Below are positions 18,362 through 25,714 of a stretch of DNA of 64,000 bases, one piece after another. The notes under the pieces are model-generated. The model was given only the letters and a program-made list of their open reading frames with translations. It ran no database searches and was not told the DNA's origin. The position numbers and the translations under genes are program-made. The stretch comes from an uncultured Bacteroidia bacterium (GTDB lineage: Bacteria > Bacteroidota > Bacteroidia > Bacteroidales > UBA932), in assembly GCA_902789245.1 (NCBI GenBank), contig CADAND010000006.1:1-64000 (forward strand), written 5' to 3'. Position 1 is the stretch's first letter. Every line of letters begins with the position of its first letter.

Positions 18362-19867
18362 CTATTTCAGTTCAAAACCTATCGAGGCAAGCTGTTTGCG
18401 GATTTCTTCTTCAAGCCTATGAGATTCTTTGAACATCTCGGAGAGTTCGCTGGTTAGGCGCGTCATTTTCTCCTCGAAGGGTTCGCCATCGTCCTCTGTC
18501 TCAGCGATTCCCACGTAGCGGCCGGGTGTGAGGATGTAGTCCTGCTTGGCGATATCGTCAAGAGTGGCCACGGCGCAAAAGCCCTTTTCGTCCTCCAATT
18601 CACCAGCCACGTATTTGTCGTAGGTCTGGGCTATCTTCATAATATCCTCTTCTATAAGCTCGCGCAGACGGCGGGTTACCATAGTGCCCAGATTGCGGGC
18701 ATCAATGAAGAGGGTCTTGCCGGGCTGTTTTTTTGCGCGATTAAGGAACCAGAGAGAGACAGGAATGCCAGTGGAATAGAAGAGCTGGCTAGGCAGTGCT
18801 ACGATGCATTCCACGAGGTCTGCTTTCAGGATGTTCTCACGGATAGTTCCTTCGCCGCCACTCTGGGAAGAGAGGGAGCCATTGGCCAGCACCATGCCAA
18901 TCTTGCCAACCGGCGAAAGGTGATGAATCATGTGCTGCAGCCATGCGAAGTTAGCATTTCCGGCCGGAGGGATGCCGTATTTCCAACGAACGTCTTCCTG
19001 AAGTTTGTCAGCACCCCAGTCGCTCATATTGAAAGGGGGATTGGCCATCACGAAGTCGGCCTTCAGCGTTGAGTGCTGGTCGTTCAAGAAGGAGTCTGCG
19101 TTGGCCTTGCCTAGATCTGCATCGATGCCGCGGATGGCCAGATTCATCTGGGCCATCTTCCAGGTTGTGGGGTTGCTTTCCTGACCATAGACGGAGATGT
19201 CAGCTATCTTTCCCTGGTGGCGCTCAATGAATTTGGCAGACTGTACAAACATGCCACCCGAGCCGCATGCCGGGTCGAAAACACGGCCATGGTAGGGTTT
19301 CAAGACCTCCACGAGCGTGCGGACGATACATGCTGGCGTGTAGAATTCGCCTGCATTCTTTCCTTCCTGAGAAGCAAACATTGAGAGGCAGTACTCGTAG
19401 GTGCGACCCAGAATATCTTTGCTGTCGCCGTGCTCCTTCATGTTGATGTTGGTGAAGAGGTCAACCACATCGCCCAAGCGCTGTTTGTCCAGTTCAGGGC
19501 GGGCGAAATTCTTCGGAAGGATGCCCTTGAGCTTTAGATTTTCGCTCTCAATCATACGCATGGCCTCATCAATGACGAGGCCGATTTCCGGAGTGTGAGC
19601 TGCGGCTGCAATGGTCTCCCAGCGAGCTTTGGTAGGCACCCAGAAGATATTGACGCTGGTGTATTCGTCTTTGTCTTCTTCCATGCCGTAGCCTTCCGCA
19701 ACAAGTTCTGCATGGCGCTGCTCGAAACGATCGGAAATGTATTTGAGGAAGATGAGTCCGAGCACAACATGTTTGTACTCTGATGCATCCATGCTACCTC
19801 TCAAAACGTCTGCCGCGTTCCAGATTTGTTTTTCAAATCCGACGTCGGCCGTGTTTTTCTTGGCCAT
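18362..19867 (-). CDS. hsdM: Type I restriction-modification methyltransferase subunit
   Basis: The 501-residue protein carries the HsdM N-terminal helical domain (DVLRGSMDASEYKHVVLGLIFLKYIS) and an N6-adenine methyltransferase domain: motif I FDPACGSGGMF near residue 195 and motif IV NPPFNMSDW near 275. It methylates adenine at sites chosen by HsdS. It is the first modification gene of the operon, with a -7 box TATTTTTG at 19904-19911 and a palindrome just upstream. The recombinase frame overlaps its stop codon, which suggests a single transcript through hsdM, recombinase, hsdS and hsdR. Confidence 0.96.
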   Translation of the reverse strand: MAKKNTADVGFEKQIWNAADVLRGSMDASEYKHVVLGLIFLKYISDRFEQRHAELVAEGYGMEEDKDEYTSVNIFWVPTKARWETIAAAAHTPEIGLVIDEAMRMIESENLKLKGILPKNFARPELDKQRLGDVVDLFTNINMKEHGDSKDILGRTYEYCLSMFASQEGKNAGEFYTPACIVRTLVEVLKPYHGRVFDPACGSGGMFVQSAKFIERHQGKIADISVYGQESNPTTWKMAQMNLAIRGIDADLGKANADSFLNDQHSTLKADFVMANPPFNMSDWGADKLQEDVRWKYGIPPAGNANFAWLQHMIHHLSPVGKIGMVLANGSLSSQSGGEGTIRENILKADLVECIVALPSQLFYSTGIPVSLWFLNRAKKQPGKTLFIDARNLGTMVTRRLRELIEEDIMKIAQTYDKYVAGELEDEKGFCAVATLDDIAKQDYILTPGRYVGIAETEDDGEPFEEKMTRLTSELSEMFKESHRLEEEIRKQLASIGFELK

Positions 19868-19903
19868 ATTGTTATGTGTTAACCTGATTTGTATGTGTCT
19901 TTA

Positions 19904-19942
19904 CAAAAATAACATTTTTTCCGTGTCAATACTATGTATTGA
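19904..19942 (-). promoter_or_regulatory. hsdM promoter with candidate operator
   Basis: The minus strand shows TATTTTTG (19904-19911), a good match to TAnnTTTG, 37 bases before the hsdM start. A palindrome TCAATAC-TAT-GTATTGA (19926-19942) overlaps the expected -33 region. It may be a repressor site that delays restriction; no regulator gene is adjacent. The remaining intergenic DNA to 20073 shows nothing else. Confidence 0.5.
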
Positions 19943-20073
19943 TTGAAAAAACGAGACTTCGTCAGATTAACTTCCAATAGAAGACAATTATTGAATCGGC
20001 CGTGTGAGAAAGTGCGGGATCGGCCGGTAGCGGGGTATACTGCATGTCAAAAAGATGCGAACTACAGTTAGTG

Positions 20074-21645
20074 TTAATCCCACTCGCTTAATCCGTGTTC
20101 ATATCTGTAATGATGCTCCGGGGTTTCCTTGGCATCTCTCACCTGCTCCTTGTACTTCTTCAACAGTAAATCGAACGGATGGAGTTTGATTGCCTGATCC
20201 TCGTCATCCACCTGGTAGGACAGGCCATAGGCGTTAGAGAGAATATGATTCATCCCAACCAACTCCCGTTGTCGGAAGTTTATCGGTAGAATATCGGAAA
20301 TACGGCGGATCGTCTTAAAATAACTGTACGGGACACAGAGTTTCTTTTCTGACGAACCACCTCCGTTGAAAACAAGGATATTACCGAAAAGGCTATCTTC
20401 CAGATAACTAAGCGGTTGATTTGTCTCGGAGAAATCCATGATAAGTTCCTTCTTGAGATGGTTTACGGCATCTAGAATCCTTTCCTTATATTTTGAAAGA
20501 TTACCAGGATGCTCCCGAATAAAGTTCAAGCCATACGGCACGGACTTAAACCAGTAAATTTTGGGTGTCTTCTGGTTAACGGCAAAGAAGGAAATATCTG
20601 TCGTACCGCCACCGATGTCCATCATTAGATGCAACTTCCCTTCCGTAAGTTTACCTGCCGCAACGATTGAGGTTAGGCATGCGGCAGCCTCCGGGAGGAT
20701 GATGATACCCAGGCTCTCCTTCTCCTCCTCAGAAAACTCCGGGAGTTCCGAGAGCCTCATCAATTCCTCAAACGGGCAATTCAAGAATTTAACTAAATCA
20801 TTTTGGAAAACATCTTCCACAAGTTGAATTGCACGGATTAAGATCTGCGTTGCAAGCCGCCTTTGGGCTTTGTATGTCAACGGGCTGGCCGGAACACCGA
20901 ACTGAATGGAGAAATTCTGCCCATAACGCTCTTCCAGCAGGAACATGATATATGTGATATAGAGGAGCGAAACCTGATTTGCGGAGAGCAGATTTCGTGT
21001 ATTGGAGCCCGTAAACGTAAGATACTTGAAATTCAAGTATTTCTGTTCTATGGGCACTTTTGATTCCGCAACCGCCCGTTCATAATCCGACTGCGCCTCG
21101 TTATTACGCCGTTCTATATCACTGCACTTTTTCTCATATTCCCTGCGTTGCTGTGCACATGCCGCTTCCCAGATGCGAAGCTGTTTCTGGTACTCCGCCT
21201 CCCGGTCCCGCGTCTTGATTTCTATTGCCCTATCTATGTTCTCGTCCGTCAGTTCGATCTTCCCCTTCTTCTTGTAGCCATTCTTTTTCCGGTCCTTATT
21301 CACCTTGTGGATCAGTTGAATAGCCATTTCTCTCGTGAACGGAGCCGGTAGAGGTGGTGGTGTTAAAGAAGTCGGTTCGGGCGGCATAGCAAACATTGTG
21401 GGCGTCACCTTAGGCGCGAGATCGGGATTGGGCGCCTTTAGGCACCAAGCCTCATCGGCCCAACCATATGAAAGTGTATGATCTTCATTGATTTGGACGA
21501 ACGATGGGAAGACGCAACTGTCTTCCCCCGAACGGCTGTTATGAAAAGACAAGAAGTCATAGGATACGTTGCGCGGATCATCATTGTTCGCGATACAGAC
21601 CTTTGTCTGGTGTGTTCCAAAGTCAAAACCTACAACAGTTGCCAT
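20074..21645 (-). CDS. Hsp70/actin-fold ATPase with an internal coiled coil
   Basis: The 523-residue protein has the two phosphate loops of the Hsp70/actin ATPase fold: GFDFGTHQTKVCIAN (residues 6-20) and MDIGGGTTDISFFAV (about 335-349). A charged, helical insertion at about 105-200, with long runs of Glu, Lys and Arg, is not a normal DnaK feature. There is no substrate-binding domain of DnaK type. The start lies 3 bases after the stop of the RapA-like helicase gene, so both are surely one operon. Hsp70-like proteins paired with SNF2-type helicases occur in defence-rich regions; the mode of action is unknown to me. Confidence 0.82.
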   Translation of the reverse strand: MATVVGFDFGTHQTKVCIANNDDPRNVSYDFLSFHNSRSGEDSCVFPSFVQINEDHTLSYGWADEAWCLKAPNPDLAPKVTPTMFAMPPEPTSLTPPPLPAPFTREMAIQLIHKVNKDRKKNGYKKKGKIELTDENIDRAIEIKTRDREAEYQKQLRIWEAACAQQRREYEKKCSDIERRNNEAQSDYERAVAESKVPIEQKYLNFKYLTFTGSNTRNLLSANQVSLLYITYIMFLLEERYGQNFSIQFGVPASPLTYKAQRRLATQILIRAIQLVEDVFQNDLVKFLNCPFEELMRLSELPEFSEEEKESLGIIILPEAAACLTSIVAAGKLTEGKLHLMMDIGGGTTDISFFAVNQKTPKIYWFKSVPYGLNFIREHPGNLSKYKERILDAVNHLKKELIMDFSETNQPLSYLEDSLFGNILVFNGGGSSEKKLCVPYSYFKTIRRISDILPINFRQRELVGMNHILSNAYGLSYQVDDEDQAIKLHPFDLLLKKYKEQVRDAKETPEHHYRYEHGLSEWD

Positions 21646-21648
21646 ACG

Positions 21649-24600
21649 TTAGCTGATTTGAATGTATGTCAATGAGAATAGGTCGCTCGAGACGCTCTTG
21701 ACCCCCATTTGGGCTATCTTGGAAAGCTCGGAGTCCATCTCTATCTCCAGCGTTTTGATATTGCTCTCCAACAATCGAATAGCACCTTCGGCTTCCCTTC
21801 TTTCTTTCTCGTCAAGCGCCCAATATGTCAAGTACCTTTGCCTGTCTTCAACGCTGTCTTTCAGACGACTAATCCTTGTTTCATAAAGTTCTTTTGTACG
21901 CTGAGTCTGGAGCTGCTTGTCCGTCTCTACCCGGATATATTCATCTTCATTACGCTCCGCGGAGACTCTGTCTATCTCCTCCAGGAGCTCACCGCGCAGC
22001 ACTTCAATCTGATCCGGAGAGACCTCTACCTCCGAAACCGGGAGATACTGGCCCTTAATCTGAGCCTGTCCCTGGATCTTGCTGGCCAATAGTGAACTGT
22101 CAACGATGACCTCCGCGTCTATGTCATAAAGGATCGGTACAAGTGACTCTGTAGAGATCAAATTGCCATAAACAGTCTTTTTGAGTGTAATCTGGTACAC
22201 TGCCAGGTAATACCGTCCGGCCTTGTACTCGGCGTCGTCCTTTGAGAGCTGTATGCAGTAGGTGGAGCAGTTCTTGTCCGATTGCTTCCTGAAATAGGCA
22301 GCGGCAGCCATAACAAGCGGATTGTATATGTTCAGGAATTCCATCGTCTTGTGCTCAAACGCATACTGCTGATTGAAGGTCAGACGGAAGGAAGTGACAT
22401 CCCGCAGCTTGTACTTGTATTGATTGAACAGGAGCCGTCCGTCTTCATTAGTCTCAGGTGGCATATACTCTTCGAGGAAACTCGAAAGCAGTTTCGGGGA
22501 GCACTCCGGAACACTGAATTCATATACATTCTCCTCAATCTTCTTGAGCACACACGTGGACAGTCGCTTCTCAATCAGTTTTTCGATGGTATTGCGAATC
22601 TCCTCCTCCGACACATAAGCATAGTCATTAACGATGCGCTCTATCTCGGACTTGAAGTACGCATCGTTGGTGAGCGTATTGCTCAGTTCCTCCTCGACAT
22701 GCTTGAGGTTCAGTTTTTCGTTCTCGAAGGCCTGATTAATCTGCGCTACCTTCTGCGCACGCTGTTCTTCGGTCAGTCTTGTCGTATAGAACTGCTTCTC
22801 GGTAACCTGGAAGAGCGTCGAGAGGTTCATCTTTTTGCCTTCGATCTCTATCTCTTTATCCAGAATGGCCTCGAGGTCTCCGATGGACTCCTTGAAGATG
22901 CCAATCCGGTCAAGGAGACGGATATAGATCTGCTCCTGAATGGACCCCTTCACGACAATGTTGTAAATATTGACGACTTCGCTTTCCTGGCCGAAGCGGT
23001 CCACACGACCGATTCTCTGCTCGACGACCATCGGATTCCACGGGAGATCATAATTGACAATCGTGTTACAGAATTGCATATCAAGGCCTTCGCTACCCAC
23101 CTCTGAGGAAAGTAAAACTGCAATGTTCGGATTACTCCGGAAACCCTCAATAACGGATTCTCTTTCCTGGATATCGCCATGAATGATTGCGCACTGGATT
23201 CCTGCAGCTGCGAGACGGATCTTTAGATACTTGAGCGTATTCTTGAAGATAGCGAAGACGATGAGCTTCCCGTTCCCCTCTTTTTGTACGGTCCGGATAA
23301 TGGAGATCAGTTCATTTACCTTGGCATCCGGGTGTTCCTTGTAGGCATCTACTCCTTCATCTAGATCCCACTGCTCATTCTTCATGCCATAGACACTGCT
23401 GGCCACCATTCGCTTTCTTTGCACCAAACCGAGGCTGGCTCCGGGAAGCATGGACTCATCTCCGTAATCCGTCACGTAGGAATTCTGCTCAATGTAGTCT
23501 TCGATGACTTCGTCAAAAAGAGCTTGCTCTTCCGGAAACAGCTGGACCACGCATTTGTGCGGTTCCCGCTTAGGTTGTGACCAGTCTGTCGTAACATCAA
23601 CCTTCCTTGTTCTCGAGAAGAGAGTGTTGATGGGGCTCATCCTGGACAGATTAAACTGTAACTCAGCACGAAGCTGGAGGTCGTCTTCCCGCTCCTCGCA
23701 ATCCTTGATAATCTTCTTATAAAGCGGTGTGTCGCCAAAGATCTCGTCTACCGTCCGGTCGGCCTGACGAATATATTCTTCATTGATAGTATAGCCGCTT
23801 TCGATCTTTTCTCCGCGAAGTGTCTGGATGATTTCTGCGACAGGGACACGTGAACTCAAGGAAGCCAGCGCATGTATAAACGGTCGGTTGTAGTCCAAGG
23901 CCGTCTTAAAGGTCTGGTAATTCGGGAACCGGTCCGGCTGCAGGAGAGCTAGCAGGTTGAACAGGTTTTCCTCATCAATCATGATCGGCGTTGCCGTCAA
24001 CATGACCAAGGCCCGAGCTCTTTCAAACAAAATCTCCGCGCCCTTGTAAGATTTCGTCTCGCGGTTTCTTAGACGGTGCGCTTCGTCGCAGATGACGAAA
24101 TCAAAGCCGCGCTCCCCTTCCATCAGGTATTGCAGGATGGGATTCTTCTCAATTCGCTCATCTTCTTTCTTGCCATCAACAACCTTGGGGATCCTTACGA
24201 TTTTGGAACGGATTTTCTCGTAGTTGATGATTCCCTTCAGGTTGAGTCCGCGCTCTCGGAGATCTTCGACCAGTTCTCCCGGCTTTTCGTAGATCTTGAA
24301 TGAAAGACCGAACTTGTTCAACAACTCTTCGCGCCATTTGATCTGAAGGGATTTGGGGCAGATGATCAGGGCGTTTCGAAGTTGTCCACGGGCCTTCATC
24401 TCTAAAAGGATGTGACCTGCCTCAATCGTCTTACCAAGACCGACTTCATCGGCCACCAGTATCTTCCGGTTATCGGAGTTTAGGAACTTGAGGAGCGGCT
24501 TGAACTGGTACGCCCGGAAGATGGTTTTCGATGCCTTCAGTGAAGAGAGCGTATTGTTGCTGGAGTCAAATATCTTGAAGGTGGTGTTTGCCAGGCAGTA

Positions 24601-24822
24601 TTCGCTTTGGTTGCCATAGATTCTGTTCTTGCACCTTTCAAACGCGTCCTCAAGGTTGATCTTCGGAGTAAGATTCTTCTCCAGATCGGACTTGACGGAT
24701 CCGTCTGAGTACATGACCATATACGTCTGACGCCCGCGCGTTGCCGGGAGTACGTCAACGATGACGCCGTCTAAGCCGCTGGACTCGTTGTGAATTTGGT
24801 CGCCTTTTGCGAATTTCGCCAT
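21649..24822 (-). CDS. RapA/HepA-like SNF2-family helicase
   Basis: The 1057-residue SF2 ATPase shows a short N-terminal Tudor/SH3-like part (KGDQIHNESSGLDGVIVDV), Walker A DEVGLGKTIEAG near residue 124, DEAHRLRN near 245, LTATPI after it, and motif VI QRIGRVDRFGQ near 600. The C-terminal 250 residues are predicted coiled coil with many Glu and Arg. The layout is close to RapA, but no ribosomal or RNA polymerase context exists; it is paired with an Hsp70-like ATPase inside a defence island. A -7 box (TATATTTG on the minus strand) lies at 24846-24853. DISARM-type helicases are similar, but the other DISARM genes are missing. Confidence 0.88.
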   Translation of the reverse strand: MAKFAKGDQIHNESSGLDGVIVDVLPATRGRQTYMVMYSDGSVKSDLEKNLTPKINLEDAFERCKNRIYGNQSEYCLANTTFKIFDSSNNTLSSLKASKTIFRAYQFKPLLKFLNSDNRKILVADEVGLGKTIEAGHILLEMKARGQLRNALIICPKSLQIKWREELLNKFGLSFKIYEKPGELVEDLRERGLNLKGIINYEKIRSKIVRIPKVVDGKKEDERIEKNPILQYLMEGERGFDFVICDEAHRLRNRETKSYKGAEILFERARALVMLTATPIMIDEENLFNLLALLQPDRFPNYQTFKTALDYNRPFIHALASLSSRVPVAEIIQTLRGEKIESGYTINEEYIRQADRTVDEIFGDTPLYKKIIKDCEEREDDLQLRAELQFNLSRMSPINTLFSRTRKVDVTTDWSQPKREPHKCVVQLFPEEQALFDEVIEDYIEQNSYVTDYGDESMLPGASLGLVQRKRMVASSVYGMKNEQWDLDEGVDAYKEHPDAKVNELISIIRTVQKEGNGKLIVFAIFKNTLKYLKIRLAAAGIQCAIIHGDIQERESVIEGFRSNPNIAVLLSSEVGSEGLDMQFCNTIVNYDLPWNPMVVEQRIGRVDRFGQESEVVNIYNIVVKGSIQEQIYIRLLDRIGIFKESIGDLEAILDKEIEIEGKKMNLSTLFQVTEKQFYTTRLTEEQRAQKVAQINQAFENEKLNLKHVEEELSNTLTNDAYFKSEIERIVNDYAYVSEEEIRNTIEKLIEKRLSTCVLKKIEENVYEFSVPECSPKLLSSFLEEYMPPETNEDGRLLFNQYKYKLRDVTSFRLTFNQQYAFEHKTMEFLNIYNPLVMAAAAYFRKQSDKNCSTYCIQLSKDDAEYKAGRYYLAVYQITLKKTVYGNLISTESLVPILYDIDAEVIVDSSLLASKIQGQAQIKGQYLPVSEVEVSPDQIEVLRGELLEEIDRVSAERNEDEYIRVETDKQLQTQRTKELYETRISRLKDSVEDRQRYLTYWALDEKERREAEGAIRLLESNIKTLEIEMDSELSKIAQMGVKSVSSDLFSLTYIQIS

Positions 24823-24845
24823 AGGTTATGATGTGGTTAACCTTT

Positions 24846-24853
24846 CAAATATA
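24846..24853 (-). promoter_or_regulatory. -7 box for the helicase/Hsp70-like operon
   Basis: Minus strand TATATTTG, 24 bases before the ATG at 24822. Confidence 0.55.
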
Positions 24854-24882
24854 ACTATTTTTCGCAATATTAATAATACTGC

Positions 24883-24950
24883 GCCGGCCGGCGGTCTGGC
24901 CGTTTGTGGGCCAATGACCATTTGCCTGCGCCGTCGGGGTCGGGGATGAT
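24883..24950 (+). repeat. GC-rich hairpin repeat, partial copy d
   Basis: Begins GCGCCGGCCGGCGG and contains TTTGCCTGCGCCGTCGGGG, as copies e, f and h do. The hairpin half is missing. It directly precedes ncRNA A. Confidence 0.65.
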
Positions 24951-24976
24951 AAAAAGGGATGATTTAACTCCGGATT

Positions 24977-25007
24977 ATTGTGTTCTTAAGAATTCTTTAT
25001 ACCTTTG
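24977..25007 (+). promoter_or_regulatory. Promoter of candidate ncRNA A
   Basis: -7 box TACCTTTG at 25000-25007 and a -33-like ATTG at 24977-24980, with 19 bases between. The same promoter sequence is kept in copy C at 29834-29841. Confidence 0.7.
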
Positions 25008-25011
25008 CATT

Positions 25012-25098
25012 GGAGGGGGAGATAGTAAATGGGTTCGCCCCATTCTGTCTCCTCAAACCCTCCTAAATTGACCACCCCTCGATCGGGGTGGCTTTTTT
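25012..25098 (+). ncRNA. Candidate structured small RNA A, convergent to the nuclease-like gene
   Basis: Expected transcript about 87 nt. Stem P1 is GGAGGG (25012-25017) with CCCTCC (25058-25063). P2 is GGAGATAG (25018-25025) with CTGTCTCC (25045-25052). P3 is AATGGG (25028-25033) with CCCATT (25039-25044), loop TTCGC. A terminator hairpin CCACCCC (25072-25078) and GGGGTGG (25085-25091) ends in six T. The last 36 bases run antisense to the end of the nuclease-like gene, whose last 12 codons encode the terminator. Copy C has compensatory changes in P1 and P2. No open frame or known Rfam structure was recognised by eye. Confidence 0.65.
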
Positions 25099-25629
25099 AT
25101 TCCAGCACGCCACCAATTCATCTCCAACTATTACAAGGATTCTTATTAGTTCCGATTCTGGATTGACTTCCGGGCTTGTGCCGAATAGGCGGATACCTTC
25201 GCTTACACGAAAAAAAGAATATAGAACCTCTTCTGGGAAGTACAATACCACACACTGTGCATGTTGCCTTTCTGCTTTAAGCAGTTTCGTACTGATAGCC
25301 CATTCACCAGTACCCTCGATGGCCTTGATTTCCGTTGGTACGTCATCCAGAAGCCCATCACATTTCTTCTCTCCGGAAGACGGTTCAGCCTCAAGTACAA
25401 TTCTGTGCCCAAGTCTTCGAAGAACCTTCACTACCGTCAATTCATAGTCTCCACGTCGTACTCCATAGGGCCCAATTTGCTTATCGAACTTGTGCAGCAT
25501 GTGCACAGCACTAACTCCGCCCGACTCTTTGTCGAACGTAACTTCTAGATAATCTTCATCTTGAAGCAGTCGAAGGAATTCGTTATAGTTTTCTTCGAAC
25601 TGCAGCTCCGATCGCCAATTGTGCAGCAT
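25063..25629 (-). CDS. CdiA-CT-like PD-(D/E)XK protein, paralogue A
   Basis: The 188-residue protein is a clear paralogue of the gene at 28962. Both have GGVSAVHxxHKFD (about residues 37-49), GxYGxxxGxYE, a helix with LRRLGHRIVLE, then a core D and EIK (DGLLDDVPTEIKA, about 107-119), the pattern of PD-(D/E)XK nucleases such as CdiA C-terminal tRNases. Whether it is a toxin, a mobile-element protein or something else is open. A -7-like box TATCTTCG (25681-25688, minus strand) is the same as that of paralogue B. No small overlapping gene precedes it, unlike B. A candidate ncRNA converges on its 3' end. Confidence 0.65.
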   Translation of the reverse strand: MLHNWRSELQFEENYNEFLRLLQDEDYLEVTFDKESGGVSAVHMLHKFDKQIGPYGVRRGDYELTVVKVLRRLGHRIVLEAEPSSGEKKCDGLLDDVPTEIKAIEGTGEWAISTKLLKAERQHAQCVVLYFPEEVLYSFFRVSEGIRLFGTSPEVNPESELIRILVIVGDELVACWNKKATPIEGWSI

Positions 25630-25714
25630 CTAACTTCTCTGTCACAATACACTCCTGCTGAAGTGGGCGAAACTCCTTTACGAAGATACGATTATTTACA
25701 CTGATTTCAAAATG

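Noticed and set aside
20074-24822. DISARM or BREX identification of the helicase/ATPase pair
   Set aside because: No DUF1998 protein, phospholipase-D gene, BrxC/PglZ-like gene or dedicated methylase accompanies it; similarity is limited to the SNF2 fold.
24977-25098. ncRNA A as 5' leader or attenuator of a downstream gene
   Set aside because: The next gene past its terminator is on the opposite strand and converges with it, so there is nothing for it to lead into.
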